DNA from: Pseudoroseicyclus aestuarii
GTDB taxonomy: Bacteria; Pseudomonadota; Alphaproteobacteria; Rhodobacterales; Rhodobacteraceae
DNA length: 64,000 nucleotides
Assembly (NCBI RefSeq): GCF_003217255.1
Contig: NZ_QJTE01000002.1
Coordinates: forward strand, 558,001-622,000
Direction of reading: 5' to 3'
Shown here piece after piece: positions 34,230 through 44,257 of this stretch (position 1 is the first letter of the stretch; each line of letters starts with the position of its first letter). Under the pieces are notes generated by a model. That model worked only from the letters and a program-made list of their open reading frames with translations. It ran no database searches and had not been told where the DNA came from. Both the position numbers and the translations under genes were made by a program.

Positions 34230-34937
34230 TTAGGATTGGTTAACGGCGGTCTCCTGCGGGCCGGGCCAGGGGCGTTGCGGCAGGTCCTGATCATAGGGCT
34301 CCGCCTCGTAGCGGTCCTGAAGCCCGCGCGCCCGCCAGGCTTGCAGGGCGGGCAGGGCCAGCGCCTCGGCGACATAGGCCTGCGCCTCAGGTCCCGCTGG
34401 CAAGCCATAGGTCGCGATGCGGGTGGCGGCGGGCAGGTAGAAGACATCCGCCATCGACCAGGCGCCGAAGAGCCATGGGCCCGAGGCGCCGGCATGGGCG
34501 CGGGCGCGGCACCACAGATCCTCCAGCCTCGCGAGGTCGGCGGCAAGGGCGTCCGAGACGGCGAAGCCGCTCCAGGCATGGCGCAGATCCATCGGGCAGT
34601 CGCCGCGCAGGGCGGGAAAGCCCGAGTGCATCTCTGCCACCATCCAGCGGGCAAGGGCGCGGGCGGCGGGATCGTCGGGCCAGAGCTGCAGCTCCGGGTG
34701 CCGCTCTTCCAGAACGGCGGCCATGGCGGCGGTATCGCCGACCACCACGCCCTCGGGGGTGCGCAGGACCGGCACCAGCCGCGCCGGGGCCAGCGGCGCG
34801 AGGTCCTGCGCCAGAGTTCCTGCATAAAGCCCTGCCTCGTGCAGCTGCACGGGCAGGCCGAAGGTCTCGAACATCAGCCAGCCGCGCAGGCTCCAGCTGG
34901 AAAAGCTGCGGTCGCCGATCCAAAGGTCGTAGGTCAT
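34230..34937 (-). CDS. Glutathione S-transferase family protein
   Basis: A 235-residue GST-fold protein. The N-terminal thioredoxin-like domain begins YDLWIGDRSFSSWSLRGWLMFETFGLPV and includes LAPARLVPVLRTPEGVVVGDTAAMAAVLEE, matching the usual ...G.vP.L....g..l.dS.aI..yL pattern. The helical C-terminal domain contains LFGAWSMADVFYLPAATRI. The serine in RSFSSWSLR is a plausible glutathione-activating residue. Substrate unknown. Confidence 0.85.
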   Translation of the reverse strand: MTYDLWIGDRSFSSWSLRGWLMFETFGLPVQLHEAGLYAGTLAQDLAPLAPARLVPVLRTPEGVVVGDTAAMAAVLEERHPELQLWPDDPAARALARWMVAEMHSGFPALRGDCPMDLRHAWSGFAVSDALAADLARLEDLWCRARAHAGASGPWLFGAWSMADVFYLPAATRIATYGLPAGPEAQAYVAEALALPALQAWRARGLQDRYEAEPYDQDLPQRPWPGPQETAVNQS

Positions 34938-35478
34938 CGCGTGATCTCCGGTTTTCGGCGCAACGTTAGGCGGCGGGCAGGGGGTCAGGTCAACGCGGTT
35001 TCGCGCGCAGCAGCTGCCATCCCCGCTCCAGAGGATGGCGACAGGCGCGGGGTAGAGCTGGAGTGCCGCCAGCAGTGGGTTTGGCGGCGATACACCGGCT
35101 CACTTGGCCGGGACCGTTTCACTAAGAGCGACAAATGCGAGGGTCGAGGTCAGGTCCAGCGACGCCTCGCGCCCGCGCTATCCCGCGCCACGACTCTGGC
35201 GGAGCAGGGCGATGGCCCGGTTTATCTTGGCGTAGATAGGCCCTGCCGCGGCGCTGCGAAACGCGGGTCGCCCCGTCTCCGTCGCTCGCCTGTCGGCATA
35301 GCAAGATTGGCCCGAAGCGGCGGCGCCTAGCACCAAGGTGAGGTTTAGCAAGGGCGAGGCTGAACCTTTGGGCAAGCGGCGGCGTTAGGGCCGTGGAACG
35401 TCAGTAGCAGCTGCGCGCGGAGGCTCCATCCGCGCCGCTTGACTGACAGGGGATGTCGACGGCTTCGGGAAAAACATC
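34938..35478. other. 541-bp region without a recognised gene, upstream of rpoH
   Basis: This long gap separates the divergent GST gene from the sigma-factor gene. Open frames exist (for example minus strand 35178-35375, 65 codons), but none shows a family pattern or convincing ribosome binding site. The sequence is GC-rich with some simple patches (CGGCGGC). It may hold a long rpoH leader, a small RNA or a decayed gene. I could not identify a clear -35/-10 pair. Confidence 0.4.
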
Positions 35479-36357
35479 ATGGCTCTTGACGGATTTGCAG
35501 ATCAGCGACTGACACGCAGCGCGATGAAGGCCGAGCTTCTGGACGCGGAAACCGAGCTTGAGCTGGCCTATGCCTGGCGCGATCACCGCGACGAGGCGGC
35601 GCTGCATCGCCTGATCACCGCCTACATGCGGCTCGCGATCTCCATGGCCTCGAAGTTCCGCCGCTACGGCGCGCCGATGAGCGATCTGGTGCAGGAGGCG
35701 AGCCTCGGCCTGATGAAGGCCGCGGACAAGTTCGACCCGGATCGCGGCGTGCGCTTCTCGACCTATGCCGTCTGGTGGATCAAGGCCTCGATTCAGGACT
35801 ACGTGATGCGCAATTGGTCGATGGTCCGCACCGGATCGACCAGCAGCCAGAAGTCTCTCTTCTTCAACATGCGCCGGGTCCAGGCCCGGATCGAGCGCGA
35901 GGCCGCCGCCGAGGGGCGCACTCTGGACGGCGCGACGGTGCGCAAGATGATCGCGACCGAGGTCGGCGTGCCGCTGCACGACGTCGAGATGATGGAGGGG
36001 CGGCTCTCCGGCTCCGACTTCTCGCTCAACGCGACGCAATCCTCGGACGAGGATGGGCGCGAATGGATCGAGGCGCTGGAGGACGACGCTCAGCAGGCCT
36101 CTGAATCGGTCCAGATCAGCCATGACATGGACATGCTGCGCAACTGGCTCGGCACGGCCCTGTCGGGGCTGAACCAGCGCGAGCAGTTCATCGTCCGCGA
36201 GCGCAAGCTGCGCGAGGATCCCCGCACGCTCGAAAGCCTCGGCGGCGAGCTTGGTCTCTCGAAGGAGCGGGTGCGCCAGCTCGAGGCCGCGGCCTTTGGC
36301 AAGATGCGCAAGAGCCTCGAGGGGCAATCGCGCGAGGTCTTCGGCTTCTTCGCCTGA
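35479..36357 (+). CDS. rpoH: RNA polymerase sigma-32 factor, RpoHII type
   Basis: A 292-residue sigma factor. Region 2 reads AYMRLAISMASKFRRYGAPMSDLVQEASLGLMKAADKFDPDRGVRFSTYAVWWIKASIQDYVMRNWSMVR. The sigma-32 RpoH box follows (SSQKSLFFNMRR). Region 4 is REDPRTLESLGGELGLSKERVRQLEAAAF. The N-terminus MALDGFADQRLTRSAMKAELLDAETELELAYAW fits the RpoHII branch of Rhodobacterales, which in Rhodobacter sphaeroides serves the singlet-oxygen/oxidative response alongside RpoHI. The symbol for the second copy is usually written rpoH2. Confidence 0.92.
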   Translation: MALDGFADQRLTRSAMKAELLDAETELELAYAWRDHRDEAALHRLITAYMRLAISMASKFRRYGAPMSDLVQEASLGLMKAADKFDPDRGVRFSTYAVWWIKASIQDYVMRNWSMVRTGSTSSQKSLFFNMRRVQARIEREAAAEGRTLDGATVRKMIATEVGVPLHDVEMMEGRLSGSDFSLNATQSSDEDGREWIEALEDDAQQASESVQISHDMDMLRNWLGTALSGLNQREQFIVRERKLREDPRTLESLGGELGLSKERVRQLEAAAFGKMRKSLEGQSREVFGFFA

Positions 36358-36424
36358 GGCGGGCGCGGATTGCGGCTTTGGCCCCGGCGCCCTATCCTTG
36401 GGCGCTGTCGGTAGCGGAGCGCGC

Positions 36425-37624
36425 GTGGCCCATATCCTCCTGATCGTCGGCGGCGGGATCGCCGCCTACAAGAGCCTCGAGTTGGTGCGCCTTCTGCGCC
36501 GCCGGGGCGACCGCGTGACCCCCGTCCTGACCCGGGCGGGGGCGGAATTCGTGACGCCGCTGTCCCTCTCGGCGCTTTGCGAGACCAAGGTCTACGACGA
36601 TCTGTGGAGCCTGACGGACGAGGCCGAGATGGGGCACATCCAGCTCTCTCGCGCCGCCGACCTGATCGTCGTGGCCCCAGCGACGGCCGATCTCATGGCC
36701 AAGATGGCGGGCGGGGCGGCGGACGATCTTGCCTCGACCGTGCTGCTGGCGACGGACACGCCGGTGCTGATCGCGCCGGCGATGAACGTGCGGATGTGGC
36801 AGCACCCGGCGACGCAGCGCAACCTCGCGCTGCTGCGCGGCGACGGCATTCATTCCGTCGGCCCCGACGAGGGGGCCATGGCCTGCGGCGAATACGGCCC
36901 CGGCCGCATGGCAGAGCCTGCGGCGATCCTCGAGGCCATCGACGCGGTCCTGCGGCCTGCCGTGCGGCCCCTCGCCGGGCGGCGCATCCTCGTGACCTCC
37001 GGCCCGACGCATGAGCCGATCGACCCGGTGCGCTACATCGCCAACCGCTCCTCCGGGCGGCAGGGCACGGCCATCGCCGCCGCGCTGGTGGCGCTGGGCG
37101 CCGAGGTCACCTTCGTGACCGGCCCGGCCGAGGTGCCGCCGCCCCCGGGCGTGCAGGCGATCCGGGTCGAGACGGCGGCGCAGATGCTGGCCGCTGTCAG
37201 GGGCGCGCTGCCGGTGGAGGCTGCCGTCTTCGCCGCCGCCGTCGCCGACTGGCATGTGACGGGGGCAGGGGACCGCAAGATCAAGAAGGGCGCCGAGGCG
37301 CCTTCGCTGGCGCTGGCGCAGAACCCCGACATTCTTGCCGACGTGGCGGGCCTGGCCGAGGGGCGCCCGCGCCTTGTCGTCGGCTTTGCCGCCGAGACCG
37401 ACGATGTGCTGGCCCATGCGCGGGCCAAGCTGACGCGCAAGAAGGCGGACTGGATCGTCGCGAACGATGTCTCGCCCGCCTCGGGCGTGATGGGCGGCAC
37501 GGAGAACACCGTGACGCTGGTAACTGCCCAGGGCGACGAGGGCTGGCCGCGCCTGTCGAAGGAGGCGGTGGCCGAACGTCTGGCCGCCCGCATCGCCGAG
37601 GCTTTGACCGAAGGACCCGCATGA
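36425..37624 (+). CDS. coaBC: Bifunctional phosphopantothenoylcysteine decarboxylase/phosphopantothenate-cysteine ligase
   Basis: A 399-residue coenzyme A biosynthesis enzyme with a GTG start at 36425. CoaC half: [51 protein letters not shown] and the active-site cysteine in [16 protein letters not shown]. CoaB half: [29 protein letters not shown], then [11 protein letters not shown]. dut follows with a 4-bp overlap. Confidence 0.95.
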   Translation: MAHILLIVGGGIAAYKSLELVRLLRRRGDRVTPVLTRAGAEFVTPLSLSALCETKVYDDLWSLTDEAEMGHIQLSRAADLIVVAPATADLMAKMAGGAADDLASTVLLATDTPVLIAPAMNVRMWQHPATQRNLALLRGDGIHSVGPDEGAMACGEYGPGRMAEPAAILEAIDAVLRPAVRPLAGRRILVTSGPTHEPIDPVRYIANRSSGRQGTAIAAALVALGAEVTFVTGPAEVPPPPGVQAIRVETAAQMLAAVRGALPVEAAVFAAAVADWHVTGAGDRKIKKGAEAPSLALAQNPDILADVAGLAEGRPRLVVGFAAETDDVLAHARAKLTRKKADWIVANDVSPASGVMGGTENTVTLVTAQGDEGWPRLSKEAVAERLAARIAEALTEGPA

Positions 37625-38091
37625 CCGAGATTTTGCTGAAGCTGCTGCGCGACGAGGGGGCCGACCCCGAGGTGCCGCTGCCCGAGTACCAGACCGCCGG
37701 TGCCGCCGGCGCCGACCTGCGCGCCAACCTGCCCGAGGCGCAGCGCGGCACGGGCATGCTCCTCGCGCCGGGCGCGCGGGCGCTGGTGCCGACGGGCCTG
37801 CGCCTTGCCATCCCCGAGGGCTACGAGGTGCAGCTGCGCCCGCGCTCGGGCCTCGCGCTCAAGCACGGGATCACGCTGCCCAATTCCCCCGGCACCATCG
37901 ACAGCGATTATCGCGGACCGCTGGGGGTGATCGTGATGAACGCCGGCGAGGCGCCCTTCACCGTCGAGCACGGGATGCGGATCGCGCAGATGGTGCTGGC
38001 GCCGGTGCTGCGCGCCCGCTTCGAACTGGCCGAGGCGCTGGACGAGACCACGCGCGGCGGCGGCGGCTTCGGCTCCACCGGGGCGGCATGA
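37621..38091 (+). CDS. dut: dUTP diphosphatase
   Basis: A 156-residue trimeric dUTPase that hydrolyses dUTP to dUMP and keeps uracil out of DNA. Motifs in order: [12 protein letters not shown] (1), [12 protein letters not shown] (2), [20 protein letters not shown] (3), [11 protein letters not shown] (4) and GGGGFGSTG (5). All five are intact. It overlaps both coaBC and the next gene by 4 bp, so the three form one operon. Confidence 0.97.
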   Translation: MTEILLKLLRDEGADPEVPLPEYQTAGAAGADLRANLPEAQRGTGMLLAPGARALVPTGLRLAIPEGYEVQLRPRSGLALKHGITLPNSPGTIDSDYRGPLGVIVMNAGEAPFTVEHGMRIAQMVLAPVLRARFELAEALDETTRGGGGFGSTGAA

Positions 38092-39158
38092 TCCTCGTCG
38101 CCGTCATGGCGGCGGTCATGTGGGGCATCGGCGCCGCCACCGGCGCGCCGCGCCGCGCCCGCTGGTCGATGATCGGCGTTCTGCTGGCGGCGGTGATCCT
38201 CGTGCAGGTGACACTGCCGCGGGGCCACCCGCTGCGCGAGGCGACGGGGTCGGAACCGGCGCTCTGGCTGCTGATCCTTGGCTTTGTCGCGCTGTTCTGG
38301 GCCTACGGGCGGGGGCTGGCGGCGGTCCGCCGCCGCAGCCGCACTGCCGAACCCGCGTCCGGCGAAAGGGGGGCCGAAGCCGCGCCCCCGGGCCGGATGA
38401 CAGAGGCGGAGCTCGAGCGGCAGGCCCGCCACATCGTCCTGCGCGAGATCGGCGGGCCGGGGCAGCGCCGGTTGCGCGAGGCGCGGGTGCTGATCGTGGG
38501 CGCCGGGGGCCTCGGCGCGCCGGCCTCGCTCTACCTTGCCGCCAGCGGGGTGGGCACGCTGGGGCTGATCGACGGCGATACCGTCGACCGCTCGAACCTC
38601 GGGCGGCAGGTGCTGTTCAACGAGGCCGACATTGGCCGCCCCAAGGTGCAGGCCGCGTATGACCGGCTGGTGGCGCAGAACCCCGCCGTCGCCCTGCGCC
38701 CCTATCACCGCAGCCTGACCGAGGAGATCGCCGAGGCGCTTTTCGAGGATTACGACCTGATCCTCGACGGCTCGGACAACTTCGCCACGCGGCACCTCGT
38801 CAACCGCACCGCGGTGCAATTGGGCAAGCCGCTGATCGCCGCCGCGCTGACGCAGTGGGAGGGGCAGATCTCGCTCTACCATCCTGCCGCTGGCGCGCCC
38901 TGCTATGCCTGCATCTTCGAGGATGTGCCCGATCCCGCGCTGGTCCCCAGCTGCGCCGAGGCGGGTGTGCTGGGGCCGCTGCCGGGGGTGATCGGCGCGA
39001 TGATGGCCGCAGAGGCGATCAAGCACCTGACGGGGGCGGGGCAGACGCTGGCCGGGCGGCTGGCGATCCACGATGCGCTCTGGGCCGAGACGCGGGTGAT
39101 TGGCATCGCCCGCCGCGCGGATTGCCCGGTCTGCGGCGCGGGCGCGCAGCCCGCCTGA
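38088..39158 (+). CDS. MoeB/ThiF-type E1-like adenylyltransferase with N-terminal membrane helices
   Basis: A 356-residue protein. Two hydrophobic helices (about 1-20 and 25-70) precede an E1-like domain: [66 protein letters not shown], then [14 protein letters not shown]. The zinc pair CYAC...CPVC is present. MoeB adenylates MoaD for molybdopterin synthesis and ThiF acts on ThiS; the sequence alone does not decide between them. There is no C-terminal rhodanese domain. The membrane segment is common in Rhodobacterales members. Confidence 0.87.
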   Translation: MILVAVMAAVMWGIGAATGAPRRARWSMIGVLLAAVILVQVTLPRGHPLREATGSEPALWLLILGFVALFWAYGRGLAAVRRRSRTAEPASGERGAEAAPPGRMTEAELERQARHIVLREIGGPGQRRLREARVLIVGAGGLGAPASLYLAASGVGTLGLIDGDTVDRSNLGRQVLFNEADIGRPKVQAAYDRLVAQNPAVALRPYHRSLTEEIAEALFEDYDLILDGSDNFATRHLVNRTAVQLGKPLIAAALTQWEGQISLYHPAAGAPCYACIFEDVPDPALVPSCAEAGVLGPLPGVIGAMMAAEAIKHLTGAGQTLAGRLAIHDALWAETRVIGIARRADCPVCGAGAQPA

Positions 39159-39227
39159 CGCCGCCGCCACCTTGCCCGAAGGCGAAAGCTTGGCCATGCT
39201 CGGGCCGACAGCATCAGGGGACGCCAG

Positions 39228-40025
39228 ATGACACGCACCGCCTTCATTGCCGCCACGACGCTTGCCGCCGCCATCGCCGCCGCGCCGGCACTCGCGCAGG
39301 ATCTGCCTGACCTCGAGGGGCAGGAGATCACCGTCGCGGTCGAGAACGCCTATCCGCCGCTGCAATTCGTCGAACCGGGCAGCGGCGAGGCCATCGGCTG
39401 GGAATACGACGCCATGGAGGAGATTGCCGAGCGTCTGAACCTGACCGTGAACTACGCCACCACCAGCTGGGACGCGATGATCCCGGCGGTCTCGCAGGGG
39501 CAGTACGATCTGGGCATGACCGGTATTACCATCCGCGAGGACCGCGCCGAGGTGGTCGATTTCTCGGCCCCGTACATGACCAGCCAGATGGTCATGCTGG
39601 TGCGCGGGGACGAGGACCGCTTTGACGATGCCGAGAGCTTTGCCGGGGACGCCGACCTGCAGATGGGCGCGCAGCCCGGCACAACGCCCTTCTACGTCGG
39701 CGTCTACGACGTCCTCGACGGGGACGAGGCCAATCCGCGCATCACCCTGCTCGAGACCTTCGGCGCGCAGGTGCAGGCGCTGCGGACCGGCGACGTGGAC
39801 ATGGTGCTGACCGATGCCACGGCGGGTCAGGGCTACGTCGATGCCTCGGACGGCGCGCTCAAGCTGGTGGGAGAGCCCCTGGGCACCGAGGACTTCGGTT
39901 TCATCTTCCCGCAAGGCTCGGACCTCGTGGCGCCGATCGACGCCGCCATCGCCGCGATGCGGGAGGACGGCACGCTGGACGCGCTGAACCGGACCTGGTT
40001 CCTCGACTACAAGATGGGCGAATAG
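39228..40025 (+). CDS. Amino acid ABC transporter substrate-binding protein
   Basis: A 265-residue periplasmic protein with a signal peptide ending APALA. The family-3 solute-binding fold shows [44 protein letters not shown] and [25 protein letters not shown]. The aligned lysine/acidic residues fit polar amino acids. The permease gene follows after 7 bp. Substrate not determinable. Confidence 0.9.
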   Translation: MTRTAFIAATTLAAAIAAAPALAQDLPDLEGQEITVAVENAYPPLQFVEPGSGEAIGWEYDAMEEIAERLNLTVNYATTSWDAMIPAVSQGQYDLGMTGITIREDRAEVVDFSAPYMTSQMVMLVRGDEDRFDDAESFAGDADLQMGAQPGTTPFYVGVYDVLDGDEANPRITLLETFGAQVQALRTGDVDMVLTDATAGQGYVDASDGALKLVGEPLGTEDFGFIFPQGSDLVAPIDAAIAAMREDGTLDALNRTWFLDYKMGE

Positions 40026-40032
40026 GGGCACC

Positions 40033-40824
40033 ATGCGGTCTCGCGATCCCGGCCGCCGGGACTTTCCCTGGTGGCTGGTCGTCGTGGGGCTGACGCTGGC
40101 CTGGCTGTTCTGGCAGGTCTCCACGCGCGAGGTCTATGCCAGCGTGCTGAGCACCCTCTCGCGCGGCATCGGCATCACCGTGCTCGTCACGGTGGTCGCC
40201 TTTCTGGGCGCGGCGCTGCTGGGGATGCTGCTGGCGCTGGGGCAGCTGTCGCGGTTCCGCGTCCTGCGGCAGCTCTGCCGGCTTTACGTTGAGGTGATGC
40301 GCGGCATCCCGATCCTTGTGCTGCTGCTTTACGTGACCTTCGTCTTGGCCCCCGCCATGGTCGCCGGCTGGAACGCGCTGCCAGAGGCGCTGTCCCTGCC
40401 GGACTGGCGCACTCGCGACTTCCCGCTCCTGTGGCGGGCGGTGCTGGCGCTGTGCCTCGCCTATGCCAGCTTCCTCGCGGAGGTGTTCCGGGCGGGGCTC
40501 CTCTCGGTCGAGGAGGGCCAGGTCGAGGCGGCCGAGGCGCTGGGGCTGAGCCCCTCGCAACGCTTCCGCCTGATCGTCCTGCCGCAGGCGATGCGGGTGA
40601 TCCTGCCGCCGATGGGCAACGACTTCGTCGCCATGGTCAAGGACAGCTCGCTCGTCTCGGTGCTGGGGGTGACGGACATCACGCAGCTGGGCAAGGTTAC
40701 CGCCGCCGGAAATTTCCGCTACTTCGAGACCTACAACGTCGTCGCGCTGATCTACCTGACGATGACGCTGGGCCTGTCGCTGGCGCTGCGCGGGGTCGAG
40801 CGGCGGCTGCGGGCGGGGCGCTGA
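40033..40824 (+). CDS. Amino acid ABC transporter permease (HisM/GlnP type)
   Basis: A 263-residue inner-membrane permease with about five to six helices and the EAA loop VEAAEALGLSPSQRFRLIVLPQAMRVILPPMGNDF that contacts the ATPase. TLSRGIGITVLVTVVAFLGAALLGMLLALG is the N-terminal family block. No ATP-binding subunit is encoded next to it; the next gene is a small lipoprotein. The ATPase must be supplied from elsewhere. Confidence 0.92.
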   Translation: MRSRDPGRRDFPWWLVVVGLTLAWLFWQVSTREVYASVLSTLSRGIGITVLVTVVAFLGAALLGMLLALGQLSRFRVLRQLCRLYVEVMRGIPILVLLLYVTFVLAPAMVAGWNALPEALSLPDWRTRDFPLLWRAVLALCLAYASFLAEVFRAGLLSVEEGQVEAAEALGLSPSQRFRLIVLPQAMRVILPPMGNDFVAMVKDSSLVSVLGVTDITQLGKVTAAGNFRYFETYNVVALIYLTMTLGLSLALRGVERRLRAGR

Positions 40825-40942
40825 GGCTGCGCCCGGACCGCGGTTTTCAGGCCCATCGGCGCGCGGGGGACGTAGTCGATTGACCCCGCCCGCCAAGGTG
40901 CCGCATGCAGAGCCCGAGAGATGACAATACCCGGAGCCCCTC

Positions 40943-41287
40943 ATGTCGTTCAGATTGACCCAAGTTCTTTGCCTTGCCGCCCTGCCGCTGCTTGCCGGCT
41001 GCGACGAGATGATGACGACCATGCCGGGGGCTCAGCCCGCCGAGCCCGAGGGTCCGCCGCCGCTGCCCGCCGCCGTCGTCGCGGCGCTGCCCGAGGGGAC
41101 GCCGCGCTCGGTCGTGTTCCAGAACACGGACGGTTGCTGGCTGTTCTCGATCGAGGAAACCGACCCGCCCTCGGGCTACCAGATCCGCGACAGCGCCGGC
41201 ACGCCCATCTGCGGCGCTGCCGAACCCTCCGAGCAGCCCGCGGTGGAGCTGTCCTCGCAGCTTGATCCGGTGCCGGAGACGCTCTGA
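40943..41287 (+). CDS. Small putative lipoprotein
   Basis: A 114-residue protein: MSFRLTQVLCLAALPLLAGC is a lipoprotein signal with lipobox LAGC. A proline-rich linker (PAEPEGPPPLPAAVVAALPEGTPRS) follows, then a small domain with NTDGCWLFSIEETDPPSGYQIRD and PICGAA, whose two cysteines could pair. No family identified. It is 118 bp after the permease gene and probably separate. Two strong hairpins follow its stop. Confidence 0.65.
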   Translation: MSFRLTQVLCLAALPLLAGCDEMMTTMPGAQPAEPEGPPPLPAAVVAALPEGTPRSVVFQNTDGCWLFSIEETDPPSGYQIRDSAGTPICGAAEPSEQPAVELSSQLDPVPETL

Positions 41288-41295
41288 GACCTAGA

Positions 41296-41315
41296 GGGCC
41301 CGAGCTTACGGGCCC
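41296..41315. terminator. Hairpin after the lipoprotein gene
   Basis: GGGCCCG and CGGGCCC pair perfectly over a 6-nt loop, 8 bp after the stop codon. There is no T run, so a factor-independent terminator is not certain. Confidence 0.45.
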
Positions 41316-41320
41316 GAACC

Positions 41321-41349
41321 GGCCCCGCCCGTTTTCACGGGCCGGGGCC
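41321..41349. terminator. Second hairpin after the lipoprotein gene
   Basis: GGCCCCGCCCG and CGGGCCGGGGCC form an 11-bp stem with a one-base bulge around loop TTTTCA. It lies 5 bp after the first hairpin. The 159 bp from here to the stop of the next gene hold nothing I recognise. Confidence 0.45.
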
Positions 41350-41508
41350 GACACTCGTTAAACCACACGGGGACCGCCAGCCCGCGCCGCCGTGTCCGGC
41401 AGCCCAATAGCGACGATACAACCGGGGACAGTCACGCAGCGGCCAGGGGCGGAGTTTCGGGCGGACGGCAGGAATTTCCGCTAACGTCGGGTAAGACGCG
41501 CGCGCCCG

Positions 41509-43464
41509 TCACAGGGCGGGGCGCGGCTCTCCGGAGGCTTTCTGCTGCGGCTTGGCGAAGGCGTCGCCGCCCTCGATGTAGCGGGCGATGATCGCGCGCA
41601 GGGCCAGCGTGTCATGCTCGGCCACGGCGCTGCGCAGGGCCTTGAGGCTGGCGGCGACCTCGATCTCGCTCAGCCCGGTCTCGCGGGCCAGCATGATCTT
41701 GGGGTGGGCCGTGGTGGTCTGCCCGGCGCCCAGCAGCAGTTCCTCGTGCAGCTTCTCGCCGGCGCGCAGGCCGGTCAGCCGGATCTCGATGTCGCCCGCG
41801 GGGTTCTTCTCGTCGCGCAGGCTGTAACCGGCGGCCTCGATCATCTGGCAGGCGAGGGAGTGGATCGAGACCGGCTCTCCCATGTCCAGCACGAAGACCT
41901 CGCCGCCGCTGGCAAAGCTGCCGGCGACCAGCACCAGCCGCGCCGCCTCGGGGATGGTCATGAAGTAGCGCGTGACTTCCTTGTGGGTCAGCGTGATCGG
42001 GCCGCCCTTGGCGATTTGCTCGCGGAACAGCGGCAGCACCGAGCCCGAGCTGTCGAGCACGTTGCCGAAGCGGACCATGGAGAAGATGGTGTCGCCGCGC
42101 GCCGGATTGCTGCGGCTGGCCATGTCCTGCATCACGAGTTCGGCCAGCCGCTTGGAGGCGCCCATCATGTTGCGCGGCCGCACCGCCTTGTCCGTCGAGA
42201 TCAGGGTGAAGCGGGCGACGCCCGCCTCGACGGCGGCGGTGGCGAGGACCTGCGTGCCCAGCACGTTGTTGGCAAAGCCGCTGAGGGGGTTCGCCTCGAC
42301 CAGCGGCACGTGCTTGTAGGCGGCGGCGTGCAGGACGACGTCGACCTCGTACTCGGCCAGGGTCTGGCGCACCAGCGGCGCCGAAACCACCGAGCCAAGG
42401 ACGGGCACGATCTCGACGCCCATGCCGGCGGCCAGCGTCCTGACCTCGCTCTCGAGCTGGTAGAGCGCGAATTCCGACAGCTCCAGCAGGACGATGCGGC
42501 GGGGGCGGCAGCTTAGCAGCTGGCGGCAGAGTTCAGAGCCGATGGAGCCGCCGGCACCGGAGACGAGGATCGACTTGCCGGCATAGCTCTCGGAGCCGCC
42601 GCGCAATTCGTCGTCGAGCGGCGCGCGGCCAAGGAAGCGGCCGGGCAGGACCGGCGTCAGCTGCTCGACCAGCCGCGCGCCGTTGCCGGCCAGCTGCGCG
42701 AAGGAGGGCAGCGTCTGCACGTCGAGGCCCATGTCCTCGAGCCGGCGCGACAGCTGTGCCAGCTTCGGGCGCGAGACCGAGGGCATGGCCAGCAGCACCC
42801 GGTCGACCGAGCGGTCGCGCACCAGCGATTGCAGCGCGACGGGGGCATAGACGTGCAGCCCGTGGACGATGGTGCCCTGCAGCTGCTTGGCATCGTCGAT
42901 GAAGGCCACCGGCGACACGGTCGGCTCCGTCCGCAGGGCCGCGACCAGCTGCTGGCCGGTCCGCCCGGCGCCGTAGATCAGCACCCGCTTCTGCGGCTGC
43001 CCGGCGCGGTAGATCGAGAGCAGCATCTGCAGCATCAGGTGCCGGCAGCCGGCGACCATCAGGAAATAGACCATCGTGAAGCTGACGAAGGTGGCAAAGG
43101 GCGTGCCGTAGCCCGCCAGCCCGTCGAGGGCCGCGGTCGCAAGGCCCAGCAGCACGGCATGCAGCCCGGTCAGCAGCATGGAGCGGCCGTCGTAGGCCTT
43201 CAGCTGGACCTTGTGGATGTCCATCGTGATGATCAGCAGGCCCGAGATCGTCATCAGCAGCGGGATCGACTGCCAATGCGTCAGCAGGTTGCGCATCGGC
43301 GGCATGCCGTTGTGCTGCAGCGCGAGGGCGAAGATCAGCGCCGCCGGCACCAGTATCACGTCGACCGCCAGCACGATTCCCTGCTTCGCGCGCCGCGGCA
43401 GGCGGGTGAACCCCGTCAGGCGGGAAAAGCGGTTTCGGGAGGGCGACTGGGCGCTATCGGGCAA
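41509..43464 (-). CDS. Membrane nucleoside-diphosphate-sugar epimerase/dehydratase (CapD/WbpM type)
   Basis: A 651-residue protein. Four N-terminal membrane helices (about 30-150) precede a CoA-binding-like Rossmann domain (VLIYGAGRTGQQLVAAL). The main short-chain dehydrogenase domain has GKSILVSGAGGSIGSELCRQLL (NAD-binding GxGGxxG), HAAAYKHVPLVEANP and LISTDKAVRPRNMMGASKRLAE. This is the WbpM/FlaA1 pattern of UDP-GlcNAc 4,6-dehydratases that feed surface polysaccharide synthesis. The downstream sugar transferase gene supports that role. Confidence 0.93.
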   Translation of the reverse strand: MPDSAQSPSRNRFSRLTGFTRLPRRAKQGIVLAVDVILVPAALIFALALQHNGMPPMRNLLTHWQSIPLLMTISGLLIITMDIHKVQLKAYDGRSMLLTGLHAVLLGLATAALDGLAGYGTPFATFVSFTMVYFLMVAGCRHLMLQMLLSIYRAGQPQKRVLIYGAGRTGQQLVAALRTEPTVSPVAFIDDAKQLQGTIVHGLHVYAPVALQSLVRDRSVDRVLLAMPSVSRPKLAQLSRRLEDMGLDVQTLPSFAQLAGNGARLVEQLTPVLPGRFLGRAPLDDELRGGSESYAGKSILVSGAGGSIGSELCRQLLSCRPRRIVLLELSEFALYQLESEVRTLAAGMGVEIVPVLGSVVSAPLVRQTLAEYEVDVVLHAAAYKHVPLVEANPLSGFANNVLGTQVLATAAVEAGVARFTLISTDKAVRPRNMMGASKRLAELVMQDMASRSNPARGDTIFSMVRFGNVLDSSGSVLPLFREQIAKGGPITLTHKEVTRYFMTIPEAARLVLVAGSFASGGEVFVLDMGEPVSIHSLACQMIEAAGYSLRDEKNPAGDIEIRLTGLRAGEKLHEELLLGAGQTTTAHPKIMLARETGLSEIEVAASLKALRSAVAEHDTLALRAIIARYIEGGDAFAKPQQKASGEPRPAL

Positions 43465-43594
43465 GGCTGAAACGTTCCGGTGACGTCGTGATGACGCTGG
43501 CTGACACTATTCCTTTATCGAAATAAGGGAACTGTCCCAAACCCAAACCGGTCTGCCAGTGACCTCTTGGCCACAATTCGCCGAAACGGGCCTG

Positions 43595-44257
43595 CTACGG
43601 GGTCGTTTCGTGATCGGTCTCGCCCCGCCTCCCGCGCCGGAACAGGCCCTGCAGCGGCCGGCGCGCGGTCTCGCCGATCAACGCGAGGTCGAAGCATAGG
43701 CTGCGCCGGCTGGCATAGATCAGGTCGAGCGTCGCCTTGCGCGGCACGCAGCGGCGCCGGTAAACCGCGTCGGTCTCCTCGGGGCTGCGGCAGGCGGCGA
43801 GCAGGCGTTCCTCATGCGCGTGAAAGCGCAGCGAGGCGAGGCCGGTCACGCCGGGACGGCTGCGCAGCACCCTTGCATAGGTCTCGGGGAAGGCCTCGAC
43901 ATAGAGGCGCAGCGGCGGGCGCGGGCCGACAAGGCTCATGTCGCCGCGGATCACGTTCCACAGCTGCGGGATCTCGTCGGCGCGGCTGGCGCGCAGCAGG
44001 CGGTGCAGGCGCGACATGCGGGCGGACTTGTCGCCGCCCGTCACGCCGGCCTCCGTCCCCGGGGGGGAGGGGCGCATGGTGCGCAGCTTGACCAGCGCGA
44101 AGGGCTGCTGCGGCGTCTTCATCCGCTCGGCGATGTAGAAGATCGGCCGCCCCTCGGTGGCCCAGAGCAGGGCGATCAGCACCAGCAGAAGCGGCGCGAG
44201 GACAGCTGCCAGCAGCAGCGACAGGCCAAGGTCGAGGGCGCGTTTCGAGGCGGTCAT
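43595..44257 (-). CDS. Sugar transferase (undecaprenyl-phosphate sugar phosphotransferase, PglC/WcaJ type)
   Basis: A 220-residue protein starting MTASKRALDLGLSLLLAAVLAPLLLVLIALLW, the N-terminal reentrant/membrane helix of this family. Conserved blocks are FALVKLRTMRP, SRADEIPQLWNVIRGDMSLVGPRPPLRLYV and RPGVTGLASLRF. Such enzymes place the first phospho-sugar on undecaprenyl phosphate to begin exopolysaccharide or O-antigen units. It overlaps the next gene upstream by 4 bp. Confidence 0.9.
   Translation of the reverse strand: MTASKRALDLGLSLLLAAVLAPLLLVLIALLWATEGRPIFYIAERMKTPQQPFALVKLRTMRPSPPGTEAGVTGGDKSARMSRLHRLLRASRADEIPQLWNVIRGDMSLVGPRPPLRLYVEAFPETYARVLRSRPGVTGLASLRFHAHEERLLAACRSPEETDAVYRRRCVPRKATLDLIYASRRSLCFDLALIGETARRPLQGLFRRGRRGETDHETTP

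Noticed and set aside
35178-35375. 65-codon open frame in the gap before rpoHII
   Set aside because: It has a hydrophobic start that looks like a signal peptide, but no ribosome binding site, no family pattern and no clear codon bias.
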